The notes beneath the pieces were generated by a model. It was not told the DNA's origin, made no database searches, and saw nothing but the letters and a program-made list of their open reading frames with translations. A program made the translations under genes and the position numbers. Of a stretch of DNA of 64,000 nucleotides, positions 25,829 through 36,737 are shown piece by piece. The DNA comes from Streptomyces sp. TG1A-8 (GTDB lineage: Bacteria; Actinomycetota; Actinomycetes; Streptomycetales; Streptomycetaceae), in the NCBI RefSeq assembly GCF_030499535.1, contig NZ_JASTLB010000001.1, forward strand, positions 4,092,001 to 4,156,000, given 5' to 3'. Numbering within the stretch: the stretch's first letter is position 1; each line of letters begins with the position of its first letter.

Positions 25829-28795
25829 TCAGACGGCCGCCCGGGGCTGCAGGAGCGCCCGCACGTCGTCCGCCTCCGAGGCGTCGAGCGCCTCGAAGAT
25901 CTCCAGCGCCTCCTGCCAGCAGACCTGGGCGCGGCCGATCTGCCCGATGCCGTTCAGGGCGCGCCCCAGCACCGTCAGCGCGTTGCCGCGCCGCCAGTCG
26001 CCGCCGATGCCGCGCAGCAGGGCGAGCGCCGTCTCGGCGTTGACCGCCGCCCGCGCGGGCCGGCCGGCCGCCAGGTCGAGTTCGGCGAGCCGGAACAGGG
26101 ACATGCCCTCCCACAGCCGCTGCCGGCTGTCCCGGAACACCGCCAGCGCCTCCTGCAGGCGGTCGGCCGCCTGGTCGTACCGGCCGCACTGGGTGAGCGC
26201 GAGCCCCAGCGCGTAACGGCCGTTGGCCCCCTTCAGCGCGTGCCCCATGTCGTCGTACATGCCGGTGCCCTGCTGGGCCAGGGTCACCGCGCTCTCGGTG
26301 TGCCCCGTCGCCAGGCGGATGCGCGAGAGGTTGCACAGGGCGCTCGCCTCGCCGGCCCGGTCCCCGCAGGAGCGGAAGCTGTCGATGGCGCGGGTCAGGT
26401 GCCGCTCGCCGTCGGCGAACCGGCCCTGGTACAGGGCGATGATGCCCAGCATGTTCGACGCCCAGCACCGCGGGAGGGGGTCCCCGGCCGCGTCGGCGAG
26501 CCGCAGCGCCTCGGTGGCCTCTTCGTCGGCCAGTTCGAAGCGCCCCGTCAGGTGGTGGCCGTTGGCCAGCGTGACGAGCGCCCGCGCCTCCGCCTGCCGG
26601 TCGGCGGCGGCACGGGCCGCGGCGCGGACGGCGGCGCCGGTGGCCTCGTACTCGCGGGAGTTGGCGCCCGACTCGGTCAGGTCGACGGCCGCCCACAGCA
26701 GGTCCACGGCCCGCCGCAGCAGGTCGGGGCGGGTCGACCGGCGTACGCACGCCAGCAGGCAGTCCGCCTCCGCGTACAGCCAGTCCTGCGCCCGGTGCCG
26801 GTCCTCGAAGGCCAGGCCCGGGTACTCGGTCGGCGCCAGGTGGTCCACCAGGCGGTCCCCCGGCCGCTCGATCGCGTAGACGCGCGCGGTCGTGGCCAGG
26901 TGGAAGTCCAGCAGCCGGGACAGGGCGGCCTCCCGCTCGCCGGGCGGCTGCTCGTCCCGCTCCGCGCAGGCGCGGGCGTACAGGCGCACCAGGTCGTGGA
27001 AGCGGTAGCGGCCGGGCGCCGCCGACTCCAGCAACGACGTGTCCACCAGGGACTCCAGCAGGTCCTCGGCCTCCTCCACCGCCAGGTTGAGGAGTGCCGC
27101 CGCCGCCGCCAGCGACAGGTCCGGGCCGTCCGCCAGCCCCAGCAGGCGGAACGCGCGGGCCTGGGCCGGTTCGAGCTGGCCGTAGCCGAGTTCGAAGGTG
27201 GCCTTGACCGCCAGGTCGCCGGCCTGCAGCTCGTCCAGCCGGCGCCGTTCGTCGGCCAGCTTGGCCGCCAGGACCGCGACCGTCCAGGTGCGCCGGGCCG
27301 CGAGACGGGAGGCGGCGATGCGGATCGCGAGCGGGAGGAACCCGCACGCGGCCACCACGTCCAGCGCCGCCTCCCGCTCCGCGGCCACCCGCTCCCCGCC
27401 CACGATCTTCGTGAAGAGGGACAGCGCCTCCTCGGGGGACATCACGTCCAGGTCCACCAGGTGCGCCCCGGCCAGGTCCACCATGCGCACCCGGGAGGTC
27501 ACCAGGGCCGCGCACCCCTCCGTGCCCGGCAGCAGCGGCCGCACCTGGGCGGCGTCCCTGGCGTTGTCCAGCAGGACGAGGACCCGCCGGCCGTCGAGCA
27601 TCGAGCGGTACAGCGCCGCCCGCTCCTCCAGCGAGTCCGGGACGGCCGAGTCGGCCGTGCCCAGCGCCCGCAGGAAGGACCCGAGGACCGTCTCCGGATC
27701 CGCCGCCCGCTGCCCCGCCCCCATCAGGTCCACGTACAGCTGCCCGTCGGGGAAGGCCGCCCGCGCCCGGTGCGCCACGTGCACGGCGAGCGTCGTCTTG
27801 CCCACGCCCCCGATCCCGGCCAGCGCCGAAACCGCCATCACCCGGCCCTCCGTCTCGGAGGCCGACGCCAGCACCTCGGTCAGCTCGGTCACGAAGGTGT
27901 CGCGTCCGGTGAAGTCGGGCACGGACGCCGGGAGTTGCGCCGGGCGTACGGCCACCACCGCGGGCTCGGCGACCGGCGCGGACGGCTCGGCGAGTGCCGG
28001 GTCCGCCTGGAGGATGCGCTGCTGCAGCTCCCGCAGGCCCGGCCGCGGGTCCACGCCCAGCTCCTCCGCCAGCAGGCGCCGGGTGTCCGCGTACACCGCG
28101 AGCGCCTCCGCCTGGCGGCCGCTGCGGTACAGCGCCAGCATCAGCAGTTCGCGCAGCCGCTCGCGCAGCGGGTGCACCGCCGTCAGGGCCGTCAGCTCCG
28201 AGACCGCCTCCGCGTGGCAGCCCTGCTCCAGGTCCATGTCCAGCCGGGACTCCAGCAGTTGCAGCCGCCACTCCTCCAGCCGCGCCCGCTGCGCCTGCGC
28301 GTACGGGCCGGGGACGCCGGCCAGCGGCTCGCCGTCCCACAGGGCCAGCGCCCGGTTCAGCGCCTCGCGCGCCCGGCCGAGGTCCCCGGCCGCCCGCGCC
28401 TTCTCCGCCCCGGCCGCCAGCTCCTGCGCCGTCGCGAGGTCGAGCGCGTCCGGGGCCGGCGCGCGCACCGCGTAACCGCCGGACTCGCTCACCAGGGCCC
28501 CGGGGCCCAGCACCTTGCGCAGCCGGGAGGCGTACGTGCGCACCGCCGCCAGCGCCTGGGAGGGGGCCTCGGTGCCCCACAGGGCGTCGATCAGCTCCGC
28601 CGCCGTGGCCGTACGGCCCTCGCGCAGCAGCAGAGCGGCCAGCAGGGCGCGCTGCTGCGGGGAGCCGGTGTTCAGGGACTCCCCACCGCGCCAGGCCCGT
28701 ACCGGCCCGAGCACGCCGAAGCGCAACGCCGCCGGTTCCGCGACGGCCGCGGAGCCGGGACGCCGCTGCTCGGGTACGCGCGGCCGACCGTCCAT
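25829..28795 (-). CDS. afsR: Pathway-independent SARP-family regulator AfsR
   Basis: 988-residue global regulator of secondary metabolism, close to the roughly 993 residues of S. coelicolor AfsR. The N-terminal OmpR-type DNA-binding domain and bacterial transcriptional activation domain (SARP module, about 20-270) are followed by an NB-ARC-like NTPase with P-loop GIGGVGKTT near residue 330, and C-terminal TPR-like repeats (about 690-980). When phosphorylated by AfsK it binds the afsS promoter and recruits polymerase. ATG 28795 has TAGGGGGGCG upstream. The order afsR then afsS on one strand, facing afsK, is the conserved arrangement. Confidence 0.95.
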   Translation of the reverse strand: MDGRPRVPEQRRPGSAAVAEPAALRFGVLGPVRAWRGGESLNTGSPQQRALLAALLLREGRTATAAELIDALWGTEAPSQALAAVRTYASRLRKVLGPGALVSESGGYAVRAPAPDALDLATAQELAAGAEKARAAGDLGRAREALNRALALWDGEPLAGVPGPYAQAQRARLEEWRLQLLESRLDMDLEQGCHAEAVSELTALTAVHPLRERLRELLMLALYRSGRQAEALAVYADTRRLLAEELGVDPRPGLRELQQRILQADPALAEPSAPVAEPAVVAVRPAQLPASVPDFTGRDTFVTELTEVLASASETEGRVMAVSALAGIGGVGKTTLAVHVAHRARAAFPDGQLYVDLMGAGQRAADPETVLGSFLRALGTADSAVPDSLEERAALYRSMLDGRRVLVLLDNARDAAQVRPLLPGTEGCAALVTSRVRMVDLAGAHLVDLDVMSPEEALSLFTKIVGGERVAAEREAALDVVAACGFLPLAIRIAASRLAARRTWTVAVLAAKLADERRRLDELQAGDLAVKATFELGYGQLEPAQARAFRLLGLADGPDLSLAAAAALLNLAVEEAEDLLESLVDTSLLESAAPGRYRFHDLVRLYARACAERDEQPPGEREAALSRLLDFHLATTARVYAIERPGDRLVDHLAPTEYPGLAFEDRHRAQDWLYAEADCLLACVRRSTRPDLLRRAVDLLWAAVDLTESGANSREYEATGAAVRAAARAAADRQAEARALVTLANGHHLTGRFELADEEATEALRLADAAGDPLPRCWASNMLGIIALYQGRFADGERHLTRAIDSFRSCGDRAGEASALCNLSRIRLATGHTESAVTLAQQGTGMYDDMGHALKGANGRYALGLALTQCGRYDQAADRLQEALAVFRDSRQRLWEGMSLFRLAELDLAAGRPARAAVNAETALALLRGIGGDWRRGNALTVLGRALNGIGQIGRAQVCWQEALEIFEALDASEADDVRALLQPRAAV

Positions 28796-29035
28796 GTGTT
28801 CGCCCCCCTAGGCATCATGAACAACCCCGTCAGTTTGCCTTGTTCACGGCGGTTGCGTCAGCCGTGGGAGACCCCGATCACACACCGGTGCACCCGGGGG
28901 CACACGCTCCTCACAGCCTCTCCGCAACAAGCGGGCCGTGCGGCGGCGTCGGCCCCGGCGCCCGCCGGCCCCGCCATGCCAGGATGCCGATCGGCCGGTA
29001 TGGACAGGCGGTGCCGCGCCCGGTGCAGAGGGCGC

Positions 29036-29913
29036 GTGCGCATCCCCGTCATGGTCTTCCCCACCGACGAGACCGTCACCCCCGTCCGGCTCGCCCGCGA
29101 ACTGGTACAGCGCGGCTTCGCCGGGCTGTACCTGCCCGAGCACACCCACATCCCCGTCGAGCGGACCAGCCCCGACCCGGCCGGCGGCGAACTGCCGCGC
29201 GAGTACGGCCGCACCCTCGACCCCTCCGCCGCCCTCGCCCGGGCGGCGGCCGCGACCGAGCGGCTGGGCCTCGGCACCGGCATCACCCTGGTCGCCCAGC
29301 ACGACCCGATCGGCCTGGCCAAGCAGGCCGCCACCCTCGACCACCTCTCCGGCGGACGCTTCGCGCTCGGCCCGGCTTCGGCTGGAACGTGGAGGAAGCC
29401 GCCGACCACGGCGTCGAGTGGCGCACCCGCCGGGCCCTGGTCCGCGACCGCACGGGCCTCGTGCGCGCCCTGTGGTCCGAGGAGCCCACGGGCTACGACG
29501 GCCGGTACGGCGGCGTGCGCCCCGGCTTCGCCCACCCCAAGCCGGTGCCCGCGCCGCGCGGGCCGGTCGTCGGACCCCGCACCCTGGTCGGCGGGGCCGC
29601 CGGGCCGAAGCTGTTCGCCGACATCGCCGACATCGCCGACATCGCCGACATCGCCGCCTGCGGCGACGGCCGGCTGCCCATCGGCGGACACGGCCCCACC
29701 GAGTCGCCGCCCGTGCTGCGCCCCGTGTGGGCGGACGCCGGCCGCGACCCGGCCGCCCCCCAGGTCGTCCCCTACGCCGTGCACCCCACCCCCGGCAAGC
29801 TCGCCCACTACGCCGACCTGGGCGTCGAGGAGGCCGCGCTGCAACTGCCGTCCGCCGGCGAGACGGAGGCGCTGCGCACGCTCGACGCCCACGCCGGCTG
29901 CCTGGCGGCGTGA
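29036..29913 (+). pseudogene. LLM-class (F420-dependent type) oxidoreductase, frameshifted
   Basis: GTG 29036 (AGAGGG upstream) opens a luciferase-like TIM barrel ([31 protein letters not shown]). In the segment that should read [16 protein letters not shown] the frame breaks: with GGCCCGGC at 29369-29376 the second half lies in the -1 frame, and one extra C restores a 292-residue protein. The C-terminal half also contains a four-fold ASP-ILE-ALA repeat. It stands immediately upstream of the F420 cofactor gene fbiC, which suits an F420 user. Either a young pseudogene or a base-calling error. Confidence 0.7.
29620..29655 (+). repeat. Four tandem GACATCGCC units
   Basis: A perfect 9-base unit repeated four times inside the LLM gene, encoding [12 protein letters not shown]. 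It keeps the frame, so it is an in-frame expansion likely to vary between strains. Confidence 0.9.
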
Positions 29914-29972
29914 ACCGGCCGGGGCCCCGAGTCCCCCCACCGCGCTGATCAGGGCGAACGTATGCTCAAGGA

Positions 29973-31004
29973 ATGACGACTTCCGCGACCTCCGGAACCG
30001 GCCCCACCGAGAACTCCATGCGTCGCGCCCTCAAACGTGCCCGGGACGGCGTCGCCCTCGACGTCTCCGAGGCGGCGGTGCTGCTCCAGGCCCGCGGCGA
30101 GGCCCTCACCGACCTCGCCGCGTCCGCCGCCCGGGTGCGGGACGCGGGCCTGGACGCCGCGGGCAGGCCCGGCGTCATCACCTACTCGAAGAGCGTCTTC
30201 ATCCCCCTCACCCGGCTGTGCCGGGACACGTGCCACTACTGCACCTTCGCCACCGTCCCCGGCAAGCTGCGCCGGGCGGGCCACGGGATGTTCATGTCCC
30301 CCGACGAGGTGCTCGGCATCGCCCGCCGGGGCGCCGCCCTCGGCTGCAAGGAAGCCCTGATCACCCTCGGCGACAAGCCCGAGGACCGCTGGCCCGAGGC
30401 GCGCGAGTGGCTGGACGCGCACGGCTACGACGACACCATCGCCTACGTCCGCGCCGTCTCCATCCGCATCCTGGAGGAGACGGGCCTGCTGCCCCACCTC
30501 AACCCGGGCGTCATGACCTGGACCGACTTCCAGCGGCTGAAGCCGGTGGCCCCGTCGATGGGCATGATGCTGGAGACGACCGCCCGGCGGCTGTGGTCGG
30601 AGCCGGGCGGCCCGCACCACGGCTCCCCGGACAAGGAACCCGCCGTACGGCTGCGCGTCCTGGAGGACGCCGGCCGCTCCTCCGTCCCCTTCACCTCCGG
30701 TCTGCTGATCGGCATCGGCGAGACCCACGAGGAGCGCGCCGAGTCCCTGTTCGCGCTGCGCAGGGTGGCCCGGGCCCACCACGGCATCCAGGAACTCATC
30801 ATCCAGAACTTCCGCGCCAAGCCGGACACGGCGATGCGCCGGATGCCCGACGCCGAACTGGACGACCTGGTCGCCGCGGTGGCCGTCGCCCGGCACGTCA
30901 TGGGCCCCTCGGCCTGCCTCCAGGCGCCGCCGAACCTCGTCGACGACGAGTACGAGCGGCTGATCGCGGCCGGCATCGACGACTGGGGCGGCGTCTCCCC
31001 CTGA
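29973..31004 (+). CDS. fbiC: FO synthase FbiC, N-terminal (CofG) half; frameshift at its end
   Basis: The radical SAM CofG half (343 residues) of 7,8-didemethyl-8-hydroxy-5-deazariboflavin (FO) synthase, making the F420 chromophore with the CofH half. The [4Fe-4S] motif is CRDTCHYC near residue 86. The frame ends at TGA 31002 right after DDWGGVSP, where actinobacterial FbiC proteins continue without stop. One extra C in the run 30997-31001 would read through into the CofH half, so this is one fused gene in the family and probably in this organism. ATG 29973 has an A-rich AAGGA directly before it; ATG 30018 is an alternative. Confidence 0.9.
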   Translation: MTTSATSGTGPTENSMRRALKRARDGVALDVSEAAVLLQARGEALTDLAASAARVRDAGLDAAGRPGVITYSKSVFIPLTRLCRDTCHYCTFATVPGKLRRAGHGMFMSPDEVLGIARRGAALGCKEALITLGDKPEDRWPEAREWLDAHGYDDTIAYVRAVSIRILEETGLLPHLNPGVMTWTDFQRLKPVAPSMGMMLETTARRLWSEPGGPHHGSPDKEPAVRLRVLEDAGRSSVPFTSGLLIGIGETHEERAESLFALRRVARAHHGIQELIIQNFRAKPDTAMRRMPDAELDDLVAAVAVARHVMGPSACLQAPPNLVDDEYERLIAAGIDDWGGVSP

Positions 31005-32557
31005 CGATCGACCACGTCAACCCCGAACGCCCCTGGCCGCGGATCGAGGAACTCGCCGCCCGCTCCCGGGCCGCCGGCTTCGAGTTGCGCGAACGCCTGT
31101 GCGTGTACCCGGAGTTCGTCCGCCGCGGCGAGCCCTGGCTGGACCCGCGGCTGCGCCCGCACGTCAGCGCCCTGGCCGACCCGGTGACCGGCCTGGCCCG
31201 CCCGGACGCGGTGGTCGAGGGCCGCCCGTGGCAGGAGCCGGAGGAGGTCTTCACCGCCACCGGCCGCACGGACCTGCACGCGTCCATCGACACCGAGGGC
31301 CGCACCGGCGACCGGCGCGGCGACTTCGACGAGGTCTACGGCGACTGGGCGGCGCTGCGCGAGGCGGCGGCCCCCGGCATGACCCCGCAGCGCATCGACA
31401 CGGACGTGCGCCAGGCGCTGCGCACGGCGGCCGACGACCCCACGAAACTCACGGACGAGGAGGCGCTCGCCCTCCTGCACGCCGACGGCCCGGCGCTCGA
31501 CGCGCTGTGCCGGGTGGCCGACGACGTGCGCAGGTCGGCGGTCGGCGACGACGTCACCTACATCGTCACCCGCAACATCAACTTCACCAACGTCTGCTAC
31601 ACCGGCTGCCGCTTCTGCGCCTTCGCCCAGCGCCGGACGGACGCGGACGCCTACACGCTCTCCCTGGAACAGGTCGCCGACCGGGCCCAGCAGGCCTGGG
31701 ACGTGGGCGCGGTCGAGGTCTGCATGCAGGGCGGCATCCACCCCGACCTGCCCGGCACGGCCTACTTCGACATCGCCAGGGCGGTCAAGGAACGCGTCCC
31801 CGGCCTGCACGTCCACGCGTTCTCGCCGATGGAGGTCGTCAACGGCGCGACCCGCACCGGCCTGTCCGTGCGCGAGTGGCTGACGGCCGCCAAGGAGGCG
31901 GGCCTGGACTCCATCCCCGGCACGGCCGCCGAGATCCTGGACGACGAGGTCCGCTGGGTCCTCACCAAGGGCAAGCTGCCCGCGGCGACCTGGATCGAGG
32001 TGGTGACCACCGCCCACGAACTGGGCATCCGCTCCTCCTCCACGATGATGTACGGCCACGTCGACCAGCCCCGCCACTGGCTCGGCCACCTGCGCACCCT
32101 GGCCGCCGTGCAGCAGCGGACGGGCGGCTTCACCGAGTTCGTGACGCTTCCCTTCATCCACACCAACGCCCCGGTGTACCTGGCGGGCATCGCGCGCCCC
32201 GGCCCCTCCCTGCGCGACAACCGGGCCGTGACGGCGATGGCCCGCCTGCTGCTGCACCCCCACATCCCCAACATCCAGACGAGCTGGGTCAAGCTGGGCA
32301 CGGAGGGTGCGGCGGAGATGCTCCGCTCCGGCGCCAACGACCTCGGCGGCACGCTCATGGAGGAGACGATCTCCCGCATGGCGGGCTCCTCCTACGGCTC
32401 GTACAAGTCCGTCCGCGACCTGATCGCGGTGGCGGAGGCGGCCGGCCGCCCCGCGAAACCCCGCACCACCCTCTACGGCGAGGTGCCCGGGGAACGGCGG
32501 CGGGCGGCCGAGGCCTCCGACGGGCACCTGCCCGAGCTGCTGCCGGTCCTGGACTGA
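31000..32557 (+). CDS. fbiC: FO synthase FbiC, C-terminal (CofH) half
   Basis: This continues FbiC after the frameshift, without a start of its own. A linker ([15 protein letters not shown]) leads to the CofH radical SAM domain with motif CYTGCRFC (near base 31600), which condenses 5-amino-6-ribitylaminouracil with a tyrosine-derived intermediate. Further conserved segments are [18 protein letters not shown] and SSSTMMYGH. The domain is complete to a normal C-terminus. If the frameshift were real, the nearest ATG (31379) would still give an intact CofH core, so split subunits cannot be fully excluded. Confidence 0.88.
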
Positions 32558-32629
32558 GCGCGGACTGAGTACGATGATCCGACCCCCGTTCTGAGCAAGG
32601 GGGACCCGTAGCGGAGGAGATGCGTACCC

Positions 32630-33193
32630 GTGGCTGCCCGACTGCCCTCGTGGGCCTGGGTCTCCGGTCTGACGGCGGGGGCGACCGCGGTCGTCGTCGC
32701 CCTGGCCGTCCAGGCGGACCACGGGCCGCATCCCACCGCCGCGACGGCCGGGCCCCGGCCGTCGGCGCCGGCGAGCGCCCACGCGTCCGCCGCCCCCAGG
32801 CCGGCGGCGCCGCCCGCGGTCCCCGAGCTGTCCGGCACGGGCCGCCGGATCGTCTACTCGCTCGCCGGGAAGCGGGTGTGGCTGGTGGACGCCACGGGCG
32901 AGGCGTCCCGCACCTTCACGGTGTGGCCGGGCACGGTGAACCCCGCGCCCGGCCGCTACTCGGTGACGTTGCGCAAGGACAGCATCACCGGCTCGGACGG
33001 CGTGCCCATCGAGCACATCCTCTACTTCACCGTGGCGTCGGGCGTGAACATCGCCTTCTCCAACGCCGTCGACGGCTCGTCCCCGCCGCCGGCCGAGGGC
33101 AAGCAGACCGGCGGCATCCGCGTCCACAAGCAGGACGGGGCGGCACTGTGGGCGTTCGGGGACACGGGCACGAAGGTGTCGGTCGTCAAATAG
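32630..33193 (+). CDS. Exported L,D-transpeptidase-like protein lacking the catalytic Cys
   Basis: 187 residues: N-terminal membrane anchor or signal (VSGLTAGATAVVVALAV), an Ala/Pro linker, then a beta-rich domain. Strands RIVYSLAGKRVWLVDATG and TFTVWPGTVNPAPGRYSV resemble the YkuD fold. The segment QTGGIRVHKQDGAALWAF lines up with the family SHGCIRM active site, with Gly for Cys and Thr for His. It is therefore probably inactive as a transpeptidase, perhaps a cell-wall-binding protein. GTG 32630 has GGAGGAGA upstream. The stop overlaps the next gene's 3' end by 8 bases. Confidence 0.6.
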   Translation: MAARLPSWAWVSGLTAGATAVVVALAVQADHGPHPTAATAGPRPSAPASAHASAAPRPAAPPAVPELSGTGRRIVYSLAGKRVWLVDATGEASRTFTVWPGTVNPAPGRYSVTLRKDSITGSDGVPIEHILYFTVASGVNIAFSNAVDGSSPPPAEGKQTGGIRVHKQDGAALWAFGDTGTKVSVVK

Positions 33194-33716
33194 CGTCCCG
33201 CTGCCCGCCGGGCAGGTGGTTGACGATCAGCGCGACGCCGCTGAGCAGGAACACCCGGGTCGCGGCGTCCAGCCCGTTCCAGCTCTTGGACTGCCACATC
33301 GCGAACCACTCCCCGCCGATGGCGATGAACCCGGCCCCGAACAGCAGCAGGAGCATCAGCAGCCCGTAGGTGGACAGCCGCCGGGCGCGCAGGCGGTCCC
33401 GCCGGGCCCACAGGTACGTGCCCGCGATCAGCACGAGGGCGGCGACGGTCTCCCACACGATGATGGCCACGTAGGCGGCGTCCTGCAGCCCGGTGCTGGT
33501 GATCGCCCGCCCCATCAGGTCGTCGTCCTTGAACGTCGTGTCCATCGCCAGCACGTGCCGCACGAACTGCTGGTTGGTGCCGAAGTCGGTGATGTTCCCC
33601 AGGGCGACGAGGGCGATGTAAAGGGCGAGGATCCCCGTGAGCACACCGGCGGCGAGCGTGAGGCCGGTGGACCGGGCGGGGGTCGTGGAAGCGGTGGGTG
33701 TGGTGGTCATGGTCAT
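33186..33716 (-). CDS. DUF2165-type small membrane protein
   Basis: 176 residues with four predicted membrane helices (first GLTLAAGVLTGILALYIALV, last near ATRVFLLSGVALIVNHLP), and the family-like FVRHVLAMDTTF and GEWFAMWQSKSWNG segments in loops. Matches DUF2165; function unknown. ATG 33716 is chosen (GGGAAG upstream), six bases before another ATG. Convergent and overlapping with the L,D-transpeptidase-like gene. Confidence 0.75.
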   Translation of the reverse strand: MTMTTTPTASTTPARSTGLTLAAGVLTGILALYIALVALGNITDFGTNQQFVRHVLAMDTTFKDDDLMGRAITSTGLQDAAYVAIIVWETVAALVLIAGTYLWARRDRLRARRLSTYGLLMLLLLFGAGFIAIGGEWFAMWQSKSWNGLDAATRVFLLSGVALIVNHLPGGQRDAI

Positions 33717-34004
33717 GCCTGGATTCTTCCCGGCGCCCGCCCCCTCCGTCATGCGCTTGCGCCACTTGCCGGCCCCGGTCCGCGAACCGGGAGCGCGGCC
33801 CGGGAGGCACCGGTGACGGCGCGGGGGACGGCCGTGTCCGGGGAGCGGGGAGGACCGCTCTCCCGGCGACCGCTGGTGGAGGACCGCCCGGCGTTCGCGG
33901 CTGTACGGAAATGGTGCTGTGGAGGGGATCCGCCCCCTGAACGGACCGTTCCCGGTCGATTACAGTGCACAGCATCGGACGGGCGGTGCCGTGAGGAGGT
34001 CTGG

Positions 34005-35120
34005 ATGGGTGCGACATCCGGTGCCGTCTGGGGCCGCGCCGAACAGCAGGACTTCCGCAGCCGGGTGCGCGGCGCCCTCCTCGGCGTCGCCGTCGGGGAC
34101 GCGCTGGGCGGGCCCGCCGACGCGCTCGGCCTGGCGGAGATCCGGGCCGCGTACGGCCCGGGCGGCCTGCTCGACCTCGCCCGGGGGCACGGGCGGCGCG
34201 GAGCGGTCACCCACCACACCCAGCTCACCCTGTTCACCGTGGACGGGCTGATCCGCGCCCAGGTGCGCCGGGACACCGGCGCCTGGCACCCGCCGACCGA
34301 CCTGCACCGCGCGTACCTGCGGTGGGCCGCCACCCAGCGGGACTGGGGGCCGGACGAGCGCCGCGCGGAAGACGGCTGGCTGGCCCGGGAGGAGTGGCTG
34401 TACGCCCGCCGGAACCCGACCCGGGCCCTCCTCCTCGGCCTCGGCGACGCCACCATGGGCACGCTGGAGTCCCCGAAGAACCCCGGTGAGCCGGGCCCGG
34501 AGGCGGTGGCCCGCTCGGCGCCCTTCGGCCTGCTGGTCGGCTGGGAGCCCCAGCTCGTCGTCCAGCTCGCCGTGGAGTGCGCGGCCCAGACCCACGGCCA
34601 CCCCGTCGCCTGCCTGTCGGCGGGCGCGTACGCCGTCATCGTGCACGCGCTGGCCCGCGGCGACAGCCTGGACGGCGCCGTGCAGCGGGCCCTGGCGCTG
34701 CTCGGGGCCCGCCCCGGCCACCAGCCCGTCACGGAGGCCCTCCAGCAGGCGCTCGGCGCGGTCCGCCAGGGCGTGCCCGGCCCGCCCCGGGTCGAGGAAC
34801 TGGCCGGCCACGGCACCGCGGACGGCCTGCTCGCCGCGTCCGTGTACTGCGCGCTGGTCGGCGAGGACGTGCGCCACGGACTGTGCCTGGCCGTCAACCA
34901 GAGCGGTCCCTCCGCGGCGGCCGGCGCCCTCACCGGCGGCCTCCTGGGCGCCCTGCACGGCGAAACGGCCCTCCCGCCGGCCTGGCTGGCCGAACTGGAG
35001 GGCCGCCCCACGATCCTGGAACTGGCCGACGACTTCGCGATGGAGATGACCCAGGGACCCGCGCTGCACGGCCCCGCCGGCTCCTCCCCGGGCTGGCTGG
35101 CCCGCTACCCGCGGGCCTGA
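34005..35120 (+). CDS. ADP-ribosylglycohydrolase family protein
   Basis: 371-residue DraG-like protein. The N-terminal signature GALLGVAVGDALGGPADAL is typical. Metal-binding acidic positions of DraG enzymes are only partly visible: THHTQLTLFTVDG replaces the usual T-D-D-T, so activity is uncertain. A second family segment lies near GLCLAVNQSGPSAAAGALTGG, where active enzymes have H-x-G-D-x-D; here the acids are also missing. It is probably a divergent or non-catalytic member. GAGGAGG precedes ATG 34005. Confidence 0.75.
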   Translation: MGATSGAVWGRAEQQDFRSRVRGALLGVAVGDALGGPADALGLAEIRAAYGPGGLLDLARGHGRRGAVTHHTQLTLFTVDGLIRAQVRRDTGAWHPPTDLHRAYLRWAATQRDWGPDERRAEDGWLAREEWLYARRNPTRALLLGLGDATMGTLESPKNPGEPGPEAVARSAPFGLLVGWEPQLVVQLAVECAAQTHGHPVACLSAGAYAVIVHALARGDSLDGAVQRALALLGARPGHQPVTEALQQALGAVRQGVPGPPRVEELAGHGTADGLLAASVYCALVGEDVRHGLCLAVNQSGPSAAAGALTGGLLGALHGETALPPAWLAELEGRPTILELADDFAMEMTQGPALHGPAGSSPGWLARYPRA

Positions 35121-35122
35121 GC

Positions 35123-35165
35123 CCGGGCGGGCACCCGCGGCCGGCGGCCGTCCGCGCCCGCCCGG
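35123..35165. terminator. Bidirectional hairpin between convergent genes
   Basis: CCGGGCGGGC (35123-35132) pairs with GCCCGCCCGG (35156-35165). The element lies between the ADP-ribosylglycohydrolase stop and the symporter stop. Confidence 0.55.
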
Positions 35166-35168
35166 CGC

Positions 35169-36737
35169 TCAGTCGGTCACCGGCGTCCCCGCCACGTCGT
35201 CTCCGTCCCCCGCCGGCACCGGCACGGCCGCCCCCGCGTCCCCGTCCGTGTTGATCCGCTCGATGAGCGCCAGCCGCTCCGGGGTGTCCTCCGGCTTGAG
35301 CAGACCGATCACGACGTACAGGACCAGGGAGACGGCCAGCGGGACCGAGACCTGGTACTGGAGCGGGACGCCCCCGTCGACGTTCCCGTTGACGGGGTAG
35401 TTGACCAGCCAGAACGTCAGCAGACCGGTCGCCCAGCTGGTGAGCGCGGCCGTCGGCCCCGAGCGGCGGAACGGCCGGAGCAGGCCCAGCATCATCGGGA
35501 TCGCGATCGGCCCCATCAGACCCGCCACCCACTTGATGACGACCGTGATGATGTCCTTGAAGGCGGGGGAGTCCACCTGCGTGGCCACCGCCATGGACAG
35601 GCCGAGGAAGACGACCGTCGTCACCCGGGCCGCGGCCAGGCCCGAACGCTCGCCCCACGCCCGCGCCCGGGACGACAGCACCGGCGCCACGTCCCGGGTG
35701 AACACCGCGGCGATGGCGTTGGCGTCGGAGGAGCACATGGCCATGGTGTGCGAGAAGAACCCGACGACGACCAGGCCCAGCAGGCCGTGGGGGAGGAGCT
35801 GTTCGGTCATCAGGGCGTAGGAGTCGGAGCCGTCCGGCTTTCGCGCGTGGACCAGCAGCGGGGACATCCACATCGGGAAGAAGAGGACCACCGGCCACAC
35901 CAGCCACAGGGCCGCGGACAGGCGCGCCGAACGCTCGGCCTCCCGCGGGCTGCCCGTCGCCATGTAGCGCTGGGCCTGGTTGAGCATGCCGCCGTTGTAC
36001 TCGAAGAGCTTGATGAAGAGGAACGCGAGCAGGAAGACCGTGCCGTAGGGCCCGGCGAGCAGCTTGCCGTGCCCGTGCAGCGCGGGTTCGTCCCAGGCGC
36101 CGAGGAAGCCGATGCCCTTGTCGCCCAGCTTCAGCACGACCGCGACGAACATCGAGGTTCCGGCCAGCAACTGGATGACGAACTGGCCGAGTTCGGTCAG
36201 CGCGTCCGCCCACAGGCCGCCGATCGTGCAGTAGAAGGCGGTGATCGCGCCCGTGATGAGGATGCCCTGGTTCAGCGACACCCCCGTGAACACCGACAAC
36301 AGGGTGGAGATCGCCGCCCACTTGGCGCCGACGTCCACGATCTTCAGCAGCATGCCGGACCAGGCGAGCGCCTGCTGCGTGGAGAGGTCGTAACGGCTCT
36401 TCAGGTACTCCAGCGGGGAGGCCACGTGCAGCCGGGACCGCAGCCGGTTGATGCGCGGCGCGAACAGCCGGGAGCCGATGGCGATGCCCAGCGCGATCGG
36501 GAAGGACCAGGTGACGAAGGAGGTGACGCCGTAGGTGTAGGCGATGCCCGCGTACCCGGTGAACATCACCGCGCTGTAGCCCGACATGTGGTGCGAGATG
36601 CCGGACAGCCACCAGGGCATCCGGCCGCCGGCCGTGAAGAAGTCGCTGACGTTGTCCACGCGCTTGTGCGACCAGACGCCGATCGCGACCATCACACCGA
36701 AGTAGCCGATGAGTACCGCCCAGTCGAAACCGTTCAT
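35169..36737 (-). CDS. Sodium:solute symporter (SSS family)
   Basis: 522-residue integral membrane protein with about 13 helices, starting LIGYFGVMVAIGVW; the loop after helix 1 carries FFTAGGRMPWWLSGISHHMS, the SSS family hallmark. The Na+-site region SSDANAIAAVFTRD is also present. Substrate could be a sugar, an amino acid or another organic solute; it is not decidable. ATG 36737 has AAGGGG upstream. The C-terminus is acidic and probably cytosolic. Confidence 0.9.
   Translation of the reverse strand: MNGFDWAVLIGYFGVMVAIGVWSHKRVDNVSDFFTAGGRMPWWLSGISHHMSGYSAVMFTGYAGIAYTYGVTSFVTWSFPIALGIAIGSRLFAPRINRLRSRLHVASPLEYLKSRYDLSTQQALAWSGMLLKIVDVGAKWAAISTLLSVFTGVSLNQGILITGAITAFYCTIGGLWADALTELGQFVIQLLAGTSMFVAVVLKLGDKGIGFLGAWDEPALHGHGKLLAGPYGTVFLLAFLFIKLFEYNGGMLNQAQRYMATGSPREAERSARLSAALWLVWPVVLFFPMWMSPLLVHARKPDGSDSYALMTEQLLPHGLLGLVVVGFFSHTMAMCSSDANAIAAVFTRDVAPVLSSRARAWGERSGLAAARVTTVVFLGLSMAVATQVDSPAFKDIITVVIKWVAGLMGPIAIPMMLGLLRPFRRSGPTAALTSWATGLLTFWLVNYPVNGNVDGGVPLQYQVSVPLAVSLVLYVVIGLLKPEDTPERLALIERINTDGDAGAAVPVPAGDGDDVAGTPVTD

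Noticed and set aside
26240..29000. Plus-strand frame antisense to afsR, joining into the LLM and fbiC frames
   Set aside because: The afsR part is a shadow of a well-conserved gene; only the segments after about 29036 are real coding.
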